Shown: in pieces, positions 5,119 to 11,479 of the stretch
Numbering within the stretch: the stretch's first letter is position 1
How the letters are laid out: each line of letters opens with the position of its first letter
Assembly: GCA_030536565.1 (NCBI GenBank)
Contig: JAUNPT010000069.1
Location: 1-11,479 of the forward strand
Direction: 5' to 3'
Length of the DNA: 11,479 bases
From: Eubacteriales bacterium
GTDB taxonomy: Bacteria > Bacillota > Clostridia > Lachnospirales > Lachnospiraceae
Notes under the pieces: generated by a model
Told to the model about the DNA's origin: nothing
Seen by the model: the letters and a program-made list of their open reading frames with translations, nothing else
Databases searched by the model: none
Translations under genes and position numbers: made by a program

Positions 5119-5619
5119 ATGAACGCTAATATTTATGGCTATAACGCAGAGGCAACACCAGCAACAGGTGTATGCCCTACTAATGAGATTCTCTTTGGAA
5201 TATGTACAGAGGGAAGAAAGACAACAGATACAGCAGATACAATTAAAACAACTGTGGTAAAGGATGCAGAAAGCTTAAGCATCTCAATTGATGGTGGTAT
5301 TGAGGAATGGAACCCAATGGACCAGGGAGGCTGGGTTAGAAGACTTATGACTTCTAAGTCACTTGGTGTAAGTATGGGTGGAAAAAGAAACTATGGAGAT
5401 GCTGGAAATGATTATGTTGCCAGCTTGTTTATGAAGAACGGACAGGCTTGTAATTCATGGTTTTCAATTATCTTCCCTAATCAGGATATCCTTATTATTC
5501 CTGTAGTAGTCAACGTTACTTCACTTGGTGGCGATTCAACAGCCATTGACGGACTTGAGTGGGAAGTACAGTCCGATGGAAAACCAACATACATTGCACA
5601 CACACAGCAGACAGCGTAG
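5119..5619 (+). CDS. major tail tube protein
   Basis: A 166-residue, beta-rich protein at the exact position of the tail tube gene, between the tail terminator and the tail chaperones. The sequence shows repeated beta segments (SLSISIDGGIEEWNPMDQGGW, LGVSMGGKRNYGDAGNDYV, ILIIPVVVNVTSLGGDS) and ends in an ordered EWEVQSDGKPTYIAHT strand, all usual for siphophage tube proteins. It assembles into stacked hexamers around the tape measure. The ribosome site is weak for so abundant a product: only GGCAGG at 5106-5111. Coupling from the upstream stop two bases before may compensate. Confidence 0.75.
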   Translation: MNANIYGYNAEATPATGVCPTNEILFGICTEGRKTTDTADTIKTTVVKDAESLSISIDGGIEEWNPMDQGGWVRRLMTSKSLGVSMGGKRNYGDAGNDYVASLFMKNGQACNSWFSIIFPNQDILIIPVVVNVTSLGGDSTAIDGLEWEVQSDGKPTYIAHTQQTA

Positions 5620-5629
5620 GAGGTAGAAT

Positions 5630-5962
5630 ATGGCAAAGACAGATTTTAATATAATTGATATTTCTATGAAAATTTCCAACAATTTACCAGTTGTTAGAAT
5701 TACAGAGGATATCACAGTTACGGTAAATAACAGAAAGAACAATGTTTTAAGCATTCAGGCAATGGCTATGGAGTCAGAGAAAAAAGAGGAAACTGACCAG
5801 ATCGCATTTATGGAAAAAGCCATGAATATGCTTATTGGAGAAAAAGGAAATCAGGCTATTGAGGAATTAGACCTTCCTATGCCTGAATACAAGCTTGTGT
5901 ATGAAACAATTATGAATGTTGCCACAGGCACCTATGGAGAAGAAAGCAAACCCACAGAGTGA
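5630..5962 (+). CDS. tail assembly chaperone, upstream frame (gpG-like)
   Basis: A 110-residue protein in the slot of lambda gpG. Residues 1-30 are beta-rich (FNIIDISMKISNNLPVVRITEDITVTV); the rest is helical (AMAMESEKKEETDQIAFMEKAMNMLI, then LPMPEYKLVYETIMNVATG). Chaperones of this kind coat the tape measure protein and recruit tube subunits, and are absent from the finished particle. TAGGAGG, overlapping the tail tube stop, lies nine bases before the ATG. The end overlaps the next frame by 47 bases; the probable +1 slip site CCC-A is at 5951-5954, two codons before the stop. Confidence 0.7.
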   Translation: MAKTDFNIIDISMKISNNLPVVRITEDITVTVNNRKNNVLSIQAMAMESEKKEETDQIAFMEKAMNMLIGEKGNQAIEELDLPMPEYKLVYETIMNVATGTYGEESKPTE

Positions 5963-6290
5963 GACATATTATGACCTGTACGAAGACTGGGATATTATAG
6001 AGGCAAGCTTCTTAAAACAGTATAATATCCGACTCAGACAAGATGATGATATGTCATATCAGGAGTTTTGCTCATTATTGTCTGGTATAATGCCAGACAC
6101 ACCACTAGGACAGATAGTATCTATACGTGCTGAAAAGGATGCAAAGGTAATAAAGAATTTTACCAAAGAGCAGAAACGTATAAGAACAGAATGGATAATA
6201 AGACGGAATAGAAAATTAAAGAATGACCCTAAGGCTTATTCAGATTATTGGAGTAAGCTTCAGCGTGAGTTTAAGGCTGCCTTCTCATAG
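5916..6290 (+). CDS. tail assembly chaperone, downstream frame (gpT-like, Gp15 C-terminal half)
   Basis: The reading frame gives up to 124 residues, but its only early starts (ATG 5916 and 5934) have no ribosome site. I think it is mainly made as a fusion to the upstream protein. The conserved part begins right after the upstream stop: YYDLYEDWDIIEASFLKQYNI, then FCSLLSGIMPDTPLGQIVSIR, then a basic helix EQKRIRTEWIIRRNRKLK. This matches the C-terminal half of the Gram-positive phage Gp15 family. In lambda the equivalent gpGT fusion binds the tape measure and tail tube. The last codons lie within the stem of the terminator-like hairpin at 6273-6302. Confidence 0.7.
   Translation: MLPQAPMEKKANPQSETYYDLYEDWDIIEASFLKQYNIRLRQDDDMSYQEFCSLLSGIMPDTPLGQIVSIRAEKDAKVIKNFTKEQKRIRTEWIIRRNRKLKNDPKAYSDYWSKLQREFKAAFS
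5948..5954 (+). other. candidate +1 programmed frameshift site AAA-CCC-A
   Basis: The upstream frame reads agc-aaa-ccc-aca-gag-tga; the downstream frame lies +1 (equally -2) to it. A tRNA-Pro on CCC can re-pair with CCA after one base, giving ...K-P-Q-S-E-T and a 219-residue fusion. The downstream frame is open only from 5916, so any shift must fall in 5916-5959, and CCC-A is the only codon there that re-pairs well after +1. Frameshifting at CCC is known from Listeria phage PSA. GGAG at 5936-5939 is a possible stimulator. Confidence 0.5.
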
Positions 6291-6302
6291 GGCAGTCTTT
6301 TT
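6273..6302 (+). terminator. terminator-like hairpin between chaperones and tape measure
   Basis: AAGGCTGCC (6273-6281) pairs with GGCAGTCTT (6291-6299), nine positions including one G-U, with a 9-base loop, and T-rich sequence continues after it (CTTTTTC). The stem overlaps the end of the chaperone gene. Since tape measure and tail-tip genes follow in the same direction with no evident promoter, partial termination is more likely than full. Confidence 0.55.
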
Positions 6303-6323
6303 CTATGCCAGAGAGGAGGTAAA

Positions 6324-9188
6324 ATGTCAAAAGCAACAGAAGTTTCGCAAATATATTTTACTTTGGGACTTGATACAAGTGGTTTTACATCTCAGTTAAA
6401 TGCGGCTGTTGATGGTGTGACAAAAAGTTCTACAAAGAAACTAACGTCTTTTAGCAAGTCAACATCGGGTATGTTTGCTGGTATTGGAAAGAAGATTGCT
6501 GCAGGCTTAGGGGTAGCGGCAGTAGGAGCATTTACTAAGTCATGTATGGATTTAGGCTCTAACTTAGCAGAGGTTCAGAATGTAGTTGATACAGCCTTTG
6601 GAGATATGAGTGGTTATGCTGATCAATGGGCCTCCAATGCAATGACTAACTTTGGATTGTCAGAAACAGTAGCTAAGAAGTATCTTGGTGTGTTTGGCCA
6701 GATGAGTTCAGCAATGGGTGTAACTGGAAAGTCTGCACTTGATATGGCTGAAAGTGTTACTGGGTTAACTGGTGATGTAGCATCTTTTTATAATTTGAGT
6801 ACGGATGAAGCATATACAAAGCTTAAATCAATCTGGACAGGCGAGACAGAAAGTCTAAAAGACCTGGGTGTTATTATGACTCAGACCAATTTAGACCAGT
6901 ATGCGCTTGATGAAGGACTTGGAAAAACTACAGCTTCAATGACTGAGCAGGAAAAGCTCTTATTGCGCTTCCAGTATGTTACAGATTCACTGTCTAATGC
7001 CAGTGGAGACTTCATTAAGACTCAGGATAGCTGGGCGAATCAGACAAGGGTGCTTACGCTTCGATTTGAGCAGTTTAAGGCAACGCTAGGCAAAGGATTT
7101 ATAGCATTATTCACTCCAATAGTTAAGGGTATTAATACAACACTTATTGGCTTACAGAAGCTTGCAGATGGCTTTACCACATTTGTAATGGCATTAACTG
7201 GAGTTGATATAACGTCTTCAACAGGAGTAATGGCATCGGACCTTGTAAGTATAGGTGACGATGCACTTAGCACAGCAGGGAATGTATCAGGAATTGGAGA
7301 TGCGGCAGCAGATACAGCAAAACAAATAGAGAGGTCTCTTGCAGGCTTTGATAAGATTAACAAAATATCTGAGCCAGAAAGCAGTTCGTCAAGTGGAACC
7401 ACAGGAGGAACTTCAAGCGGTGGTTCAGGTGTAACGCAGGAGACGACATCGGCAGCAACTGCCATTACAGATTTTAGCAAACAGATACAGGATGTGCTTA
7501 ATCCATTAAAGGCAATCAGCTTTGATAATTTGATTAGCTCATTTGGAAAGTTAAAAAAGGCAGCAGAGCCATTGACGGACAAGCTTTTTGAAGGACTTAG
7601 CTGGGCTTATTATAACCTGTTTGTACCTTTGGCTGCATGGACCATACAAGACTTACTGCCTAACTTTATTGATTTACTGACAGGTGTATTAAATGTATTA
7701 AACAGTACATTAGATGCTTTAAAACCATTATGGCAATGGGCATGGAACAGTTTTTTACAACCAATAGCTGAATGGACTGGCGGAGTTATTATAGATATCC
7801 TGAATGGACTTACAGTTGCACTCTATGGGGTTTCAGACTGGATTAACAACAACCAAGGAACATTTGACACAATGATTATTACTCTTGGGGTATTTGCAGC
7901 GGCCTGGAAGGGAATAGAACTTGCTGAATTCATTATGAATGCAGGCGGAGTAACGGGAATAATAAAGAAGCTTACCGATGGAATAAAGAAATGTACCGTT
8001 GAAAAGGTAAAGGACAAAATCGAAACTGCCAAGATATGTGCATTATATGCAAAAGACTTTGCGTTAAGTGTTAAAGCAAGTATCAAGAGCATATATGAAC
8101 AAATTAAGGCGTTTGGAAGACTTCAGATTGCAAAAACAAAAGATAAAATCGAAACTGCCAAGATATGTGCAGTACATGCAAAAGACTTTGTTGTATCGCT
8201 GGCAGGAAGTATCAAGACAATGGCATTAAGTACAGCTACATGGATTAAGGACACCGCGGCTAAAATAGCAGGTACGGCGGCAACGGTTGCGCATACGGCG
8301 GCTACAACAGCGGCAATAGCAGCAACATGGCTGTTCAATACAGCACTTACGGTTCTTACAAGTCCTATCACGTTGGTAATTGCAGCATTAGTAGCACTTG
8401 GTGTAGGAATATATGAGCTTATTAAACATTGGGATGATGTCAAGAAAGTGGCAGGTTTATGCTGGGACTTTATCGTCAATTGTTGGAATGGCGCAGGGCA
8501 GTGGTTTACAAATTTATTTTCATCAGCAGCAAGTGGAATACGTTCTGCATTTTCCGGAGTTTCCGGATTTTTCTCTGATATATGGACTGGAATATGCAAT
8601 ACATTTGGAAATGTAGCTGGCTGGTTTAGAGATACATTCTCAGAAGCATGGCAGGCAGTAAAAGACGTATTTAGCACAGGAGGGCAAATATTTGATGGAA
8701 TCAAGGATGGAATTCTCTCCGGACTGAAATTTGTGATAAATGCACTGATAGGAGGAATCAATAAAGTAATCAGAATTCCATTTAATGGAATTAACGATGC
8801 ACTGAATGGAATTAAGAATGTCAATATCATGGGAATAAAGCCATTTGACTGGATTCCTAATATAGGGGTTCCTCAGATACCAATGCTTGCAGAAGGCGGT
8901 TACGTTAAGGCTAACACACCACAGCTTGCAATGATTGGTGATAATAGACACCAGGGCGAAGTTGTAGCACCTGAGGATAAACTTAGAGCCATGGCACAGG
9001 AAGCTGCTCTTATGAGTAGTGGAGGCACATTGATGGCAGAGGCTATTGCTATTCTTAAGGATATACTTAAGGTCATTAAAGCATTAGATTTAGACATTCA
9101 AATTGATGGTATGAGTCTTAAGAATTATATAGTCAATAAAATTAATGATAACACAAAGTCAACAGGGCAATGTGAAATTATAACATAA
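6324..9188 (+). CDS. tail tape measure protein
   Basis: A 954-residue protein, the longest gene here, directly after the chaperones. Residues about 60-270 match the TP901-type tape measure core (VQNVVDTAFGDMSGYADQW..NFGLSE). Residues 351-372 are a Ser/Gly/Thr linker. Residues 563-579 and 606-622 are near-identical copies of one segment. About 642-700 is Ala/Thr-rich and hydrophobic with a probable membrane-spanning helix (TLVIAALVALGVGIYELI). Trp/Phe-rich repeats follow (WFTNLF, WFRDTF). The AEGGYVKANTPQLAMIGDNR..GEVVAPE motif near 854-880 is typical of the C-terminal region. The protein sets tail length and helps DNA entry; no muramidase or peptidase domain is visible. AGGAGGT just upstream serves the ATG. 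Confidence 0.9.
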   Translation: MSKATEVSQIYFTLGLDTSGFTSQLNAAVDGVTKSSTKKLTSFSKSTSGMFAGIGKKIAAGLGVAAVGAFTKSCMDLGSNLAEVQNVVDTAFGDMSGYADQWASNAMTNFGLSETVAKKYLGVFGQMSSAMGVTGKSALDMAESVTGLTGDVASFYNLSTDEAYTKLKSIWTGETESLKDLGVIMTQTNLDQYALDEGLGKTTASMTEQEKLLLRFQYVTDSLSNASGDFIKTQDSWANQTRVLTLRFEQFKATLGKGFIALFTPIVKGINTTLIGLQKLADGFTTFVMALTGVDITSSTGVMASDLVSIGDDALSTAGNVSGIGDAAADTAKQIERSLAGFDKINKISEPESSSSSGTTGGTSSGGSGVTQETTSAATAITDFSKQIQDVLNPLKAISFDNLISSFGKLKKAAEPLTDKLFEGLSWAYYNLFVPLAAWTIQDLLPNFIDLLTGVLNVLNSTLDALKPLWQWAWNSFLQPIAEWTGGVIIDILNGLTVALYGVSDWINNNQGTFDTMIITLGVFAAAWKGIELAEFIMNAGGVTGIIKKLTDGIKKCTVEKVKDKIETAKICALYAKDFALSVKASIKSIYEQIKAFGRLQIAKTKDKIETAKICAVHAKDFVVSLAGSIKTMALSTATWIKDTAAKIAGTAATVAHTAATTAAIAATWLFNTALTVLTSPITLVIAALVALGVGIYELIKHWDDVKKVAGLCWDFIVNCWNGAGQWFTNLFSSAASGIRSAFSGVSGFFSDIWTGICNTFGNVAGWFRDTFSEAWQAVKDVFSTGGQIFDGIKDGILSGLKFVINALIGGINKVIRIPFNGINDALNGIKNVNIMGIKPFDWIPNIGVPQIPMLAEGGYVKANTPQLAMIGDNRHQGEVVAPEDKLRAMAQEAALMSSGGTLMAEAIAILKDILKVIKALDLDIQIDGMSLKNYIVNKINDNTKSTGQCEIIT
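8010..8190 (+). repeat. internal duplication in the tape measure gene, 129-base period
   Basis: Bases 8010-8061 and 8139-8190 match at 48 of 52 positions, with 27 identical bases in a row starting at 8016 and 8145. The offset is 129 bases, exactly 43 codons, so the frame is kept. Both copies encode KDKIETAKICA(L/V)(Y/H)AKDF. The sequence between them is diverged but shares Ser/Ile/Lys character. Low divergence suggests a recent duplication or conversion. Confidence 0.85.
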
Positions 9189-9200
9189 GGAGCTGGGAAT

Positions 9201-9551
9201 ATGATATTACAATGTGGAAATACGGAGCTTCCAGCTCCTGTTTCTTTAAAAGTAGATGATGAAATAATATGGTCATCAGCAACAGGGCGGGCATTAGATG
9301 GAACAATGTTAGGAGATGTTGTTACTGAAAAGAAAACATTAACAATACAGTGGGGAATAATGCCAGAATCAGATATGCTTACTATTAAGACATGTCTTAT
9401 TGCTGGATTTTTTCCAATAACATTTCATGATGATGGGGTAGATATAACGATAAGTTCATATAGAAGTACCTTGAGTAAAGAGGTAATAGGAAGGCTTGAT
9501 GACAATATATATTGGTATAGGAGTGCATCTACACAAATTATTCAGCAATAG
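9201..9551 (+). CDS. small tail protein, possible distal-tail-like
   Basis: A 116-residue, beta-rich protein directly after the tape measure gene, where a distal tail (Dit) protein is normally encoded. It is far shorter than classical Dit proteins (usually more than 200 residues). Landmarks are LPAPVSLKVDDEIIWSS (residues 10-26) and GRALDGTMLGDVVTEKKTLTIQWGIMPES (29-57). The latter resembles the first strands of small tail-tip proteins in Firmicutes prophages that adopt a Dit N-terminal-like fold. It might be a minimal hub-ring protein. AAGGAG at 9187-9192 serves the ATG. I am confident it is a gene and not of its exact role. Confidence 0.6.
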   Translation: MILQCGNTELPAPVSLKVDDEIIWSSATGRALDGTMLGDVVTEKKTLTIQWGIMPESDMLTIKTCLIAGFFPITFHDDGVDITISSYRSTLSKEVIGRLDDNIYWYRSASTQIIQQ

Positions 9552-9593
9552 ATATATTTTTTGTGAAAAGATATTATACGAGGAGGAAAAATT

Positions 9594-9845
9594 ATGAGTC
9601 TGATTACAACAAAATCAACAACAATTACAGGACAAAGTGTTATTAAAGATGAAGATGGGAAAGACGTTCAGGTTGTATATATGAATGTCTCAGTCAATGA
9701 GAATGGGACTAGCTCTAATATAAACAAGTCTATCCAGGATAAGGATATGTACATTGCTAACAGAGAAATCTGTAGACAGGATATGGCAGCATTTGAGGAT
9801 ATGATGGATGCATTAGTATGTGGGGAGGTAACAAATGTTAATTAA
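9594..9845 (+). CDS. small tail-module protein, unknown function
   Basis: An 83-residue protein with AGGAGG at 9581-9586 eight bases-range upstream of the ATG, the strongest ribosome site in this part. Residues 1-40 look like beta strands (STTITGQSVIKDEDGKDVQVVYMNVSVN) and residues 46-75 like helix (DKDMYIANREICRQDMAAFEDMMDAL). I do not recognise the family. Its last 11 bases overlap the next gene, whose ribosome site GGGGAGG (9822-9828) lies within it, so the two are translationally coupled and probably work together in the tail tip or its assembly. Confidence 0.55.
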   Translation: MSLITTKSTTITGQSVIKDEDGKDVQVVYMNVSVNENGTSSNINKSIQDKDMYIANREICRQDMAAFEDMMDALVCGEVTNVN

Positions 9846-10230
9846 GCTTGGAAATATTGAAAATATGGTTACAGTGCTTCAGTCTGTTATGAAAAAGAAG
9901 CTGCCAGTGAAATTAAGCTATGCCGTCAGCAAGAATGTAAAGACATTAACTAGTGAATGTGAAAATCTGTATGAGCAGCGTATTAAAATTTTAAATGATT
10001 CCAGCTCAAAGGATGATAAGGGTAATCCGGTTATTAAGGATAATCAGTATGTCTTTAATAGTGATGATGAGAAGTCTGGTGCTATTAAGGCAATAACTGA
10101 GTTGCTTAACACAGAGGTTGATGTGGAAATCATGAACATTTCTATGAATGATGTGGAAAAGTGTGATGAAGCCAAGTATGATGCGCTCACAGGTATCGAA
10201 TTAGACGAAGTAATGAAGATGGTTAAGTAG
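9835..10230 (+). CDS. small tail-module protein, DUF1617-like
   Basis: A 131-residue protein overlapping the previous gene. Residues 1-40 (LIKLGNIENMVTVLQSVMKKKLPVKLSYAVSKN) and the following helix (LTSECENLYEQRIKIL) resemble small proteins of the DUF1617 type encoded near tail genes in Streptococcus, Lactococcus and Clostridia phages. A charged loop (SKDDKGNPVIKDNQYVF, about 58-74) and an acidic C-terminus follow (VDVEIMNISMNDVEKCDEAKYDALTGIELDEVM). It looks soluble, with no membrane segment. A helper or chaperone for tail-tip assembly is plausible but unproven. Family resemblance is from memory of pattern only. Confidence 0.55.
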   Translation: MLIKLGNIENMVTVLQSVMKKKLPVKLSYAVSKNVKTLTSECENLYEQRIKILNDSSSKDDKGNPVIKDNQYVFNSDDEKSGAIKAITELLNTEVDVEIMNISMNDVEKCDEAKYDALTGIELDEVMKMVK

Positions 10231-10248
10231 TTTCAGTAAGGAGGATAT

Positions 10249-11479
10249 ATGTATGTAAATGTTACGGATGCATTTATACAGGCAACTGCGCAGGCGTGCA
10301 GAACATTCAAAGCTAAAGTTAAAATAAATAATACCTGGTATGAAGGGCGTATAAGCAGCGAAACAATAACCTCCGGTTCAACAAGCGGCAGTGATATAGC
10401 GATTGGCTCTGCGGTGTCCGCAAGATTAGAAATCACAATGAAGGATATTGGGGAGCTGTTTGAGAATACTGAGTGCCAGGTGCAGATTGGAATCCTGTTG
10501 GGAGATGGTTCGTATGAATATGTTCCAATGGGATTTTTTACGGCGCAAAAGCCTGAGGAGTCTGGTGGAAACATAAAGTTCACAGCCTATGACAGAATGA
10601 TGAAGACGGAGAAGGCCTTTATATCGTCGTTGACATACCCAGCTACAGCCTTGCAGGTGTTAGATGAAGCTTGTAAGGCGTGTGGCATTACAAGAGCCAC
10701 AATAGGCTTAGGAACAGTGTATGTAAGCAAGAAGCCAGAAGGTTATACCTGCCGAGAAATAATAGGTTATATGGCAAGTTTATATGGTAAATTTGCCTGT
10801 ATAGACAGAGAAGGAAAGCTGCAGATTAAATGGTATGAAGATCCAGGAATTCAGGTAAAAGCTTCAAGGTTATTTTCATTTACAAAGAACCAGAGTGATT
10901 TTATTCTTGGCTTTTTGGCATGTAATACAGACAAAGAGAATCAGCTTAAGTCAGGAACAGGTGCAAGAGGAATAACATTTGACAATCCTTGGATGACACA
11001 GGAGCGCCTTGATACGTTATATAAAGAAATGCAGGGCTTTACTTACAGGCCGGCGGAATTTAATTTCCTTGGAGATATTAGATTGGATCCTTGGGATATT
11101 GTTACGGTTACGTACCTTGACGGAGTAGATTATAAGGTTCCTGTAATGAGCCTGACACAGAAGTATGATGGCGGTATCAATACGGAGATTAAGGCTTATG
11201 GAAAGACTGAGGAAGAAACAAGTGCTAATTTTCAGGGACCGGTTGTTAAGGCACTGCAAAGGACATATGCAGAGCTTTTAATAGCCAATGAAATTATTGC
11301 GAAGAAGGTGGATGCTGAATGGGTTAAGGCTAATACAGTAACTACTGAGCAGTTGACAGCAGTTAATGCGGAAATACTCAATATAAAAAGTAATTATTTG
11401 CAAGTTAATATAGCAGATGTTAAATATGCAAAAATAGACCTTACCAACATTGCGGCCGGAACAATTAAGACTGCTATGA
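10249..11479 (+). CDS. tail tip / endopeptidase-like tail protein, 3' end outside window
   Basis: Open from ATG 10249 to the right edge with no stop: 410 codons visible. AAGGAGG at 10238-10244 sits four bases before the ATG; the nearby ATG 10253 is in another frame and stops at once. Residues 1-120 are beta-rich (FKAKVKINNTWYEGRISSETI, then ARLEITMKDIGELFENTECQVQIGI and VPMGFFTAQKPEE). Residues 120-330 continue as a tail-tip hub fold (AYDRMMKTEKAF, WDIVTVTYLDG, MSLTQKYDGGINTEIKAYGKTEEE). From about 345 on, short helical and beta stalk repeats begin (AKKVDAEWVKANTVTTEQLTAVNAEIL, then KIDLTNIAAGTIKTAM). This build fits a Tal / prophage endopeptidase-type tail protein that contacts the cell. A catalytic or receptor-binding part would lie beyond the edge. 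Confidence 0.7.
   Translation, partial: MYVNVTDAFIQATAQACRTFKAKVKINNTWYEGRISSETITSGSTSGSDIAIGSAVSARLEITMKDIGELFENTECQVQIGILLGDGSYEYVPMGFFTAQKPEESGGNIKFTAYDRMMKTEKAFISSLTYPATALQVLDEACKACGITRATIGLGTVYVSKKPEGYTCREIIGYMASLYGKFACIDREGKLQIKWYEDPGIQVKASRLFSFTKNQSDFILGFLACNTDKENQLKSGTGARGITFDNPWMTQERLDTLYKEMQGFTYRPAEFNFLGDIRLDPWDIVTVTYLDGVDYKVPVMSLTQKYDGGINTEIKAYGKTEEETSANFQGPVVKALQRTYAELLIANEIIAKKVDAEWVKANTVTTEQLTAVNAEILNIKSNYLQVNIADVKYAKIDLTNIAAGTIKTAM

Noticed and set aside
7040..7582. 180-codon minus-strand open frame
   Set aside because: Also antisense to the tape measure gene. Its Ser/Pro/Val-rich translation mirrors the + strand codons and resembles no family.
8123..8830. 235-codon open frame on the minus strand within the tape measure gene
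   Set aside because: It is antisense to a clearly conserved coding region, has no ribosome site that I can see, and its composition follows from the codon pattern of the + strand gene.

Overview
The window is the late structural region of a siphovirus (long non-contractile tail) or a prophage of that type. The host is most likely a low-GC Firmicute of class Clostridia, probably Lachnospiraceae-like. This rests on the AT-rich sequence, AGA/ATA-rich codon use, strong AGGAGG ribosome sites, and the style of the scaffold (N-terminal LPLNLQFFAE), minor capsid and tape-measure proteins. Every real gene is on the + strand. There are no tRNA or rRNA genes, insertion sequences, CRISPR arrays or integrase.

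Left part (1-1496) is a regulatory cassette. A sigma-70-type promoter carrying two dyads drives a 63-residue MerR/excisionase-like helix-turn-helix protein. After it comes a strongly structured 120-base leader, then an ORF6N/ORF6C-type antirepressor, then a 98-residue protein I do not recognise. The cassette closes with an intrinsic terminator at 1471-1496. Having its own promoter and terminator beside head genes makes it moron-like.

1497-1769 contains no long gene. It holds several hairpins, one or two micro-ORFs and a degenerate direct repeat, and reads as a leader for the structural operon.

Head and connector (1770-5116): scaffold, major capsid protein, a small HeH/LEM-like protein, and four small connector, closure and minor capsid/tail-completion proteins, mostly overlapping or closely spaced. 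No maturation protease is visible. Terminase and portal are not in the window and presumably lie upstream.

Tail (5119-11479): tail tube, then a pair of overlapping tail chaperone frames (probably joined by a +1 frameshift at CCC-A), then an attenuator-like terminator and a 954-residue tape measure protein with a recent internal duplication. Three small proteins follow, and last a tail-tip/endopeptidase-like protein that runs off the right edge.

How they work together: the scaffold directs capsid shell assembly; the connector proteins close the head and join it to the tail; the chaperone pair loads tube subunits around the tape measure; the last genes build the tail tip. The left cassette probably influences the lysis-lysogeny decision. 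The most interesting unexplained material is the two structured, gene-free leaders (285-403 and 1497-1769) and the chaperone frameshift with the terminator-like hairpin after it.
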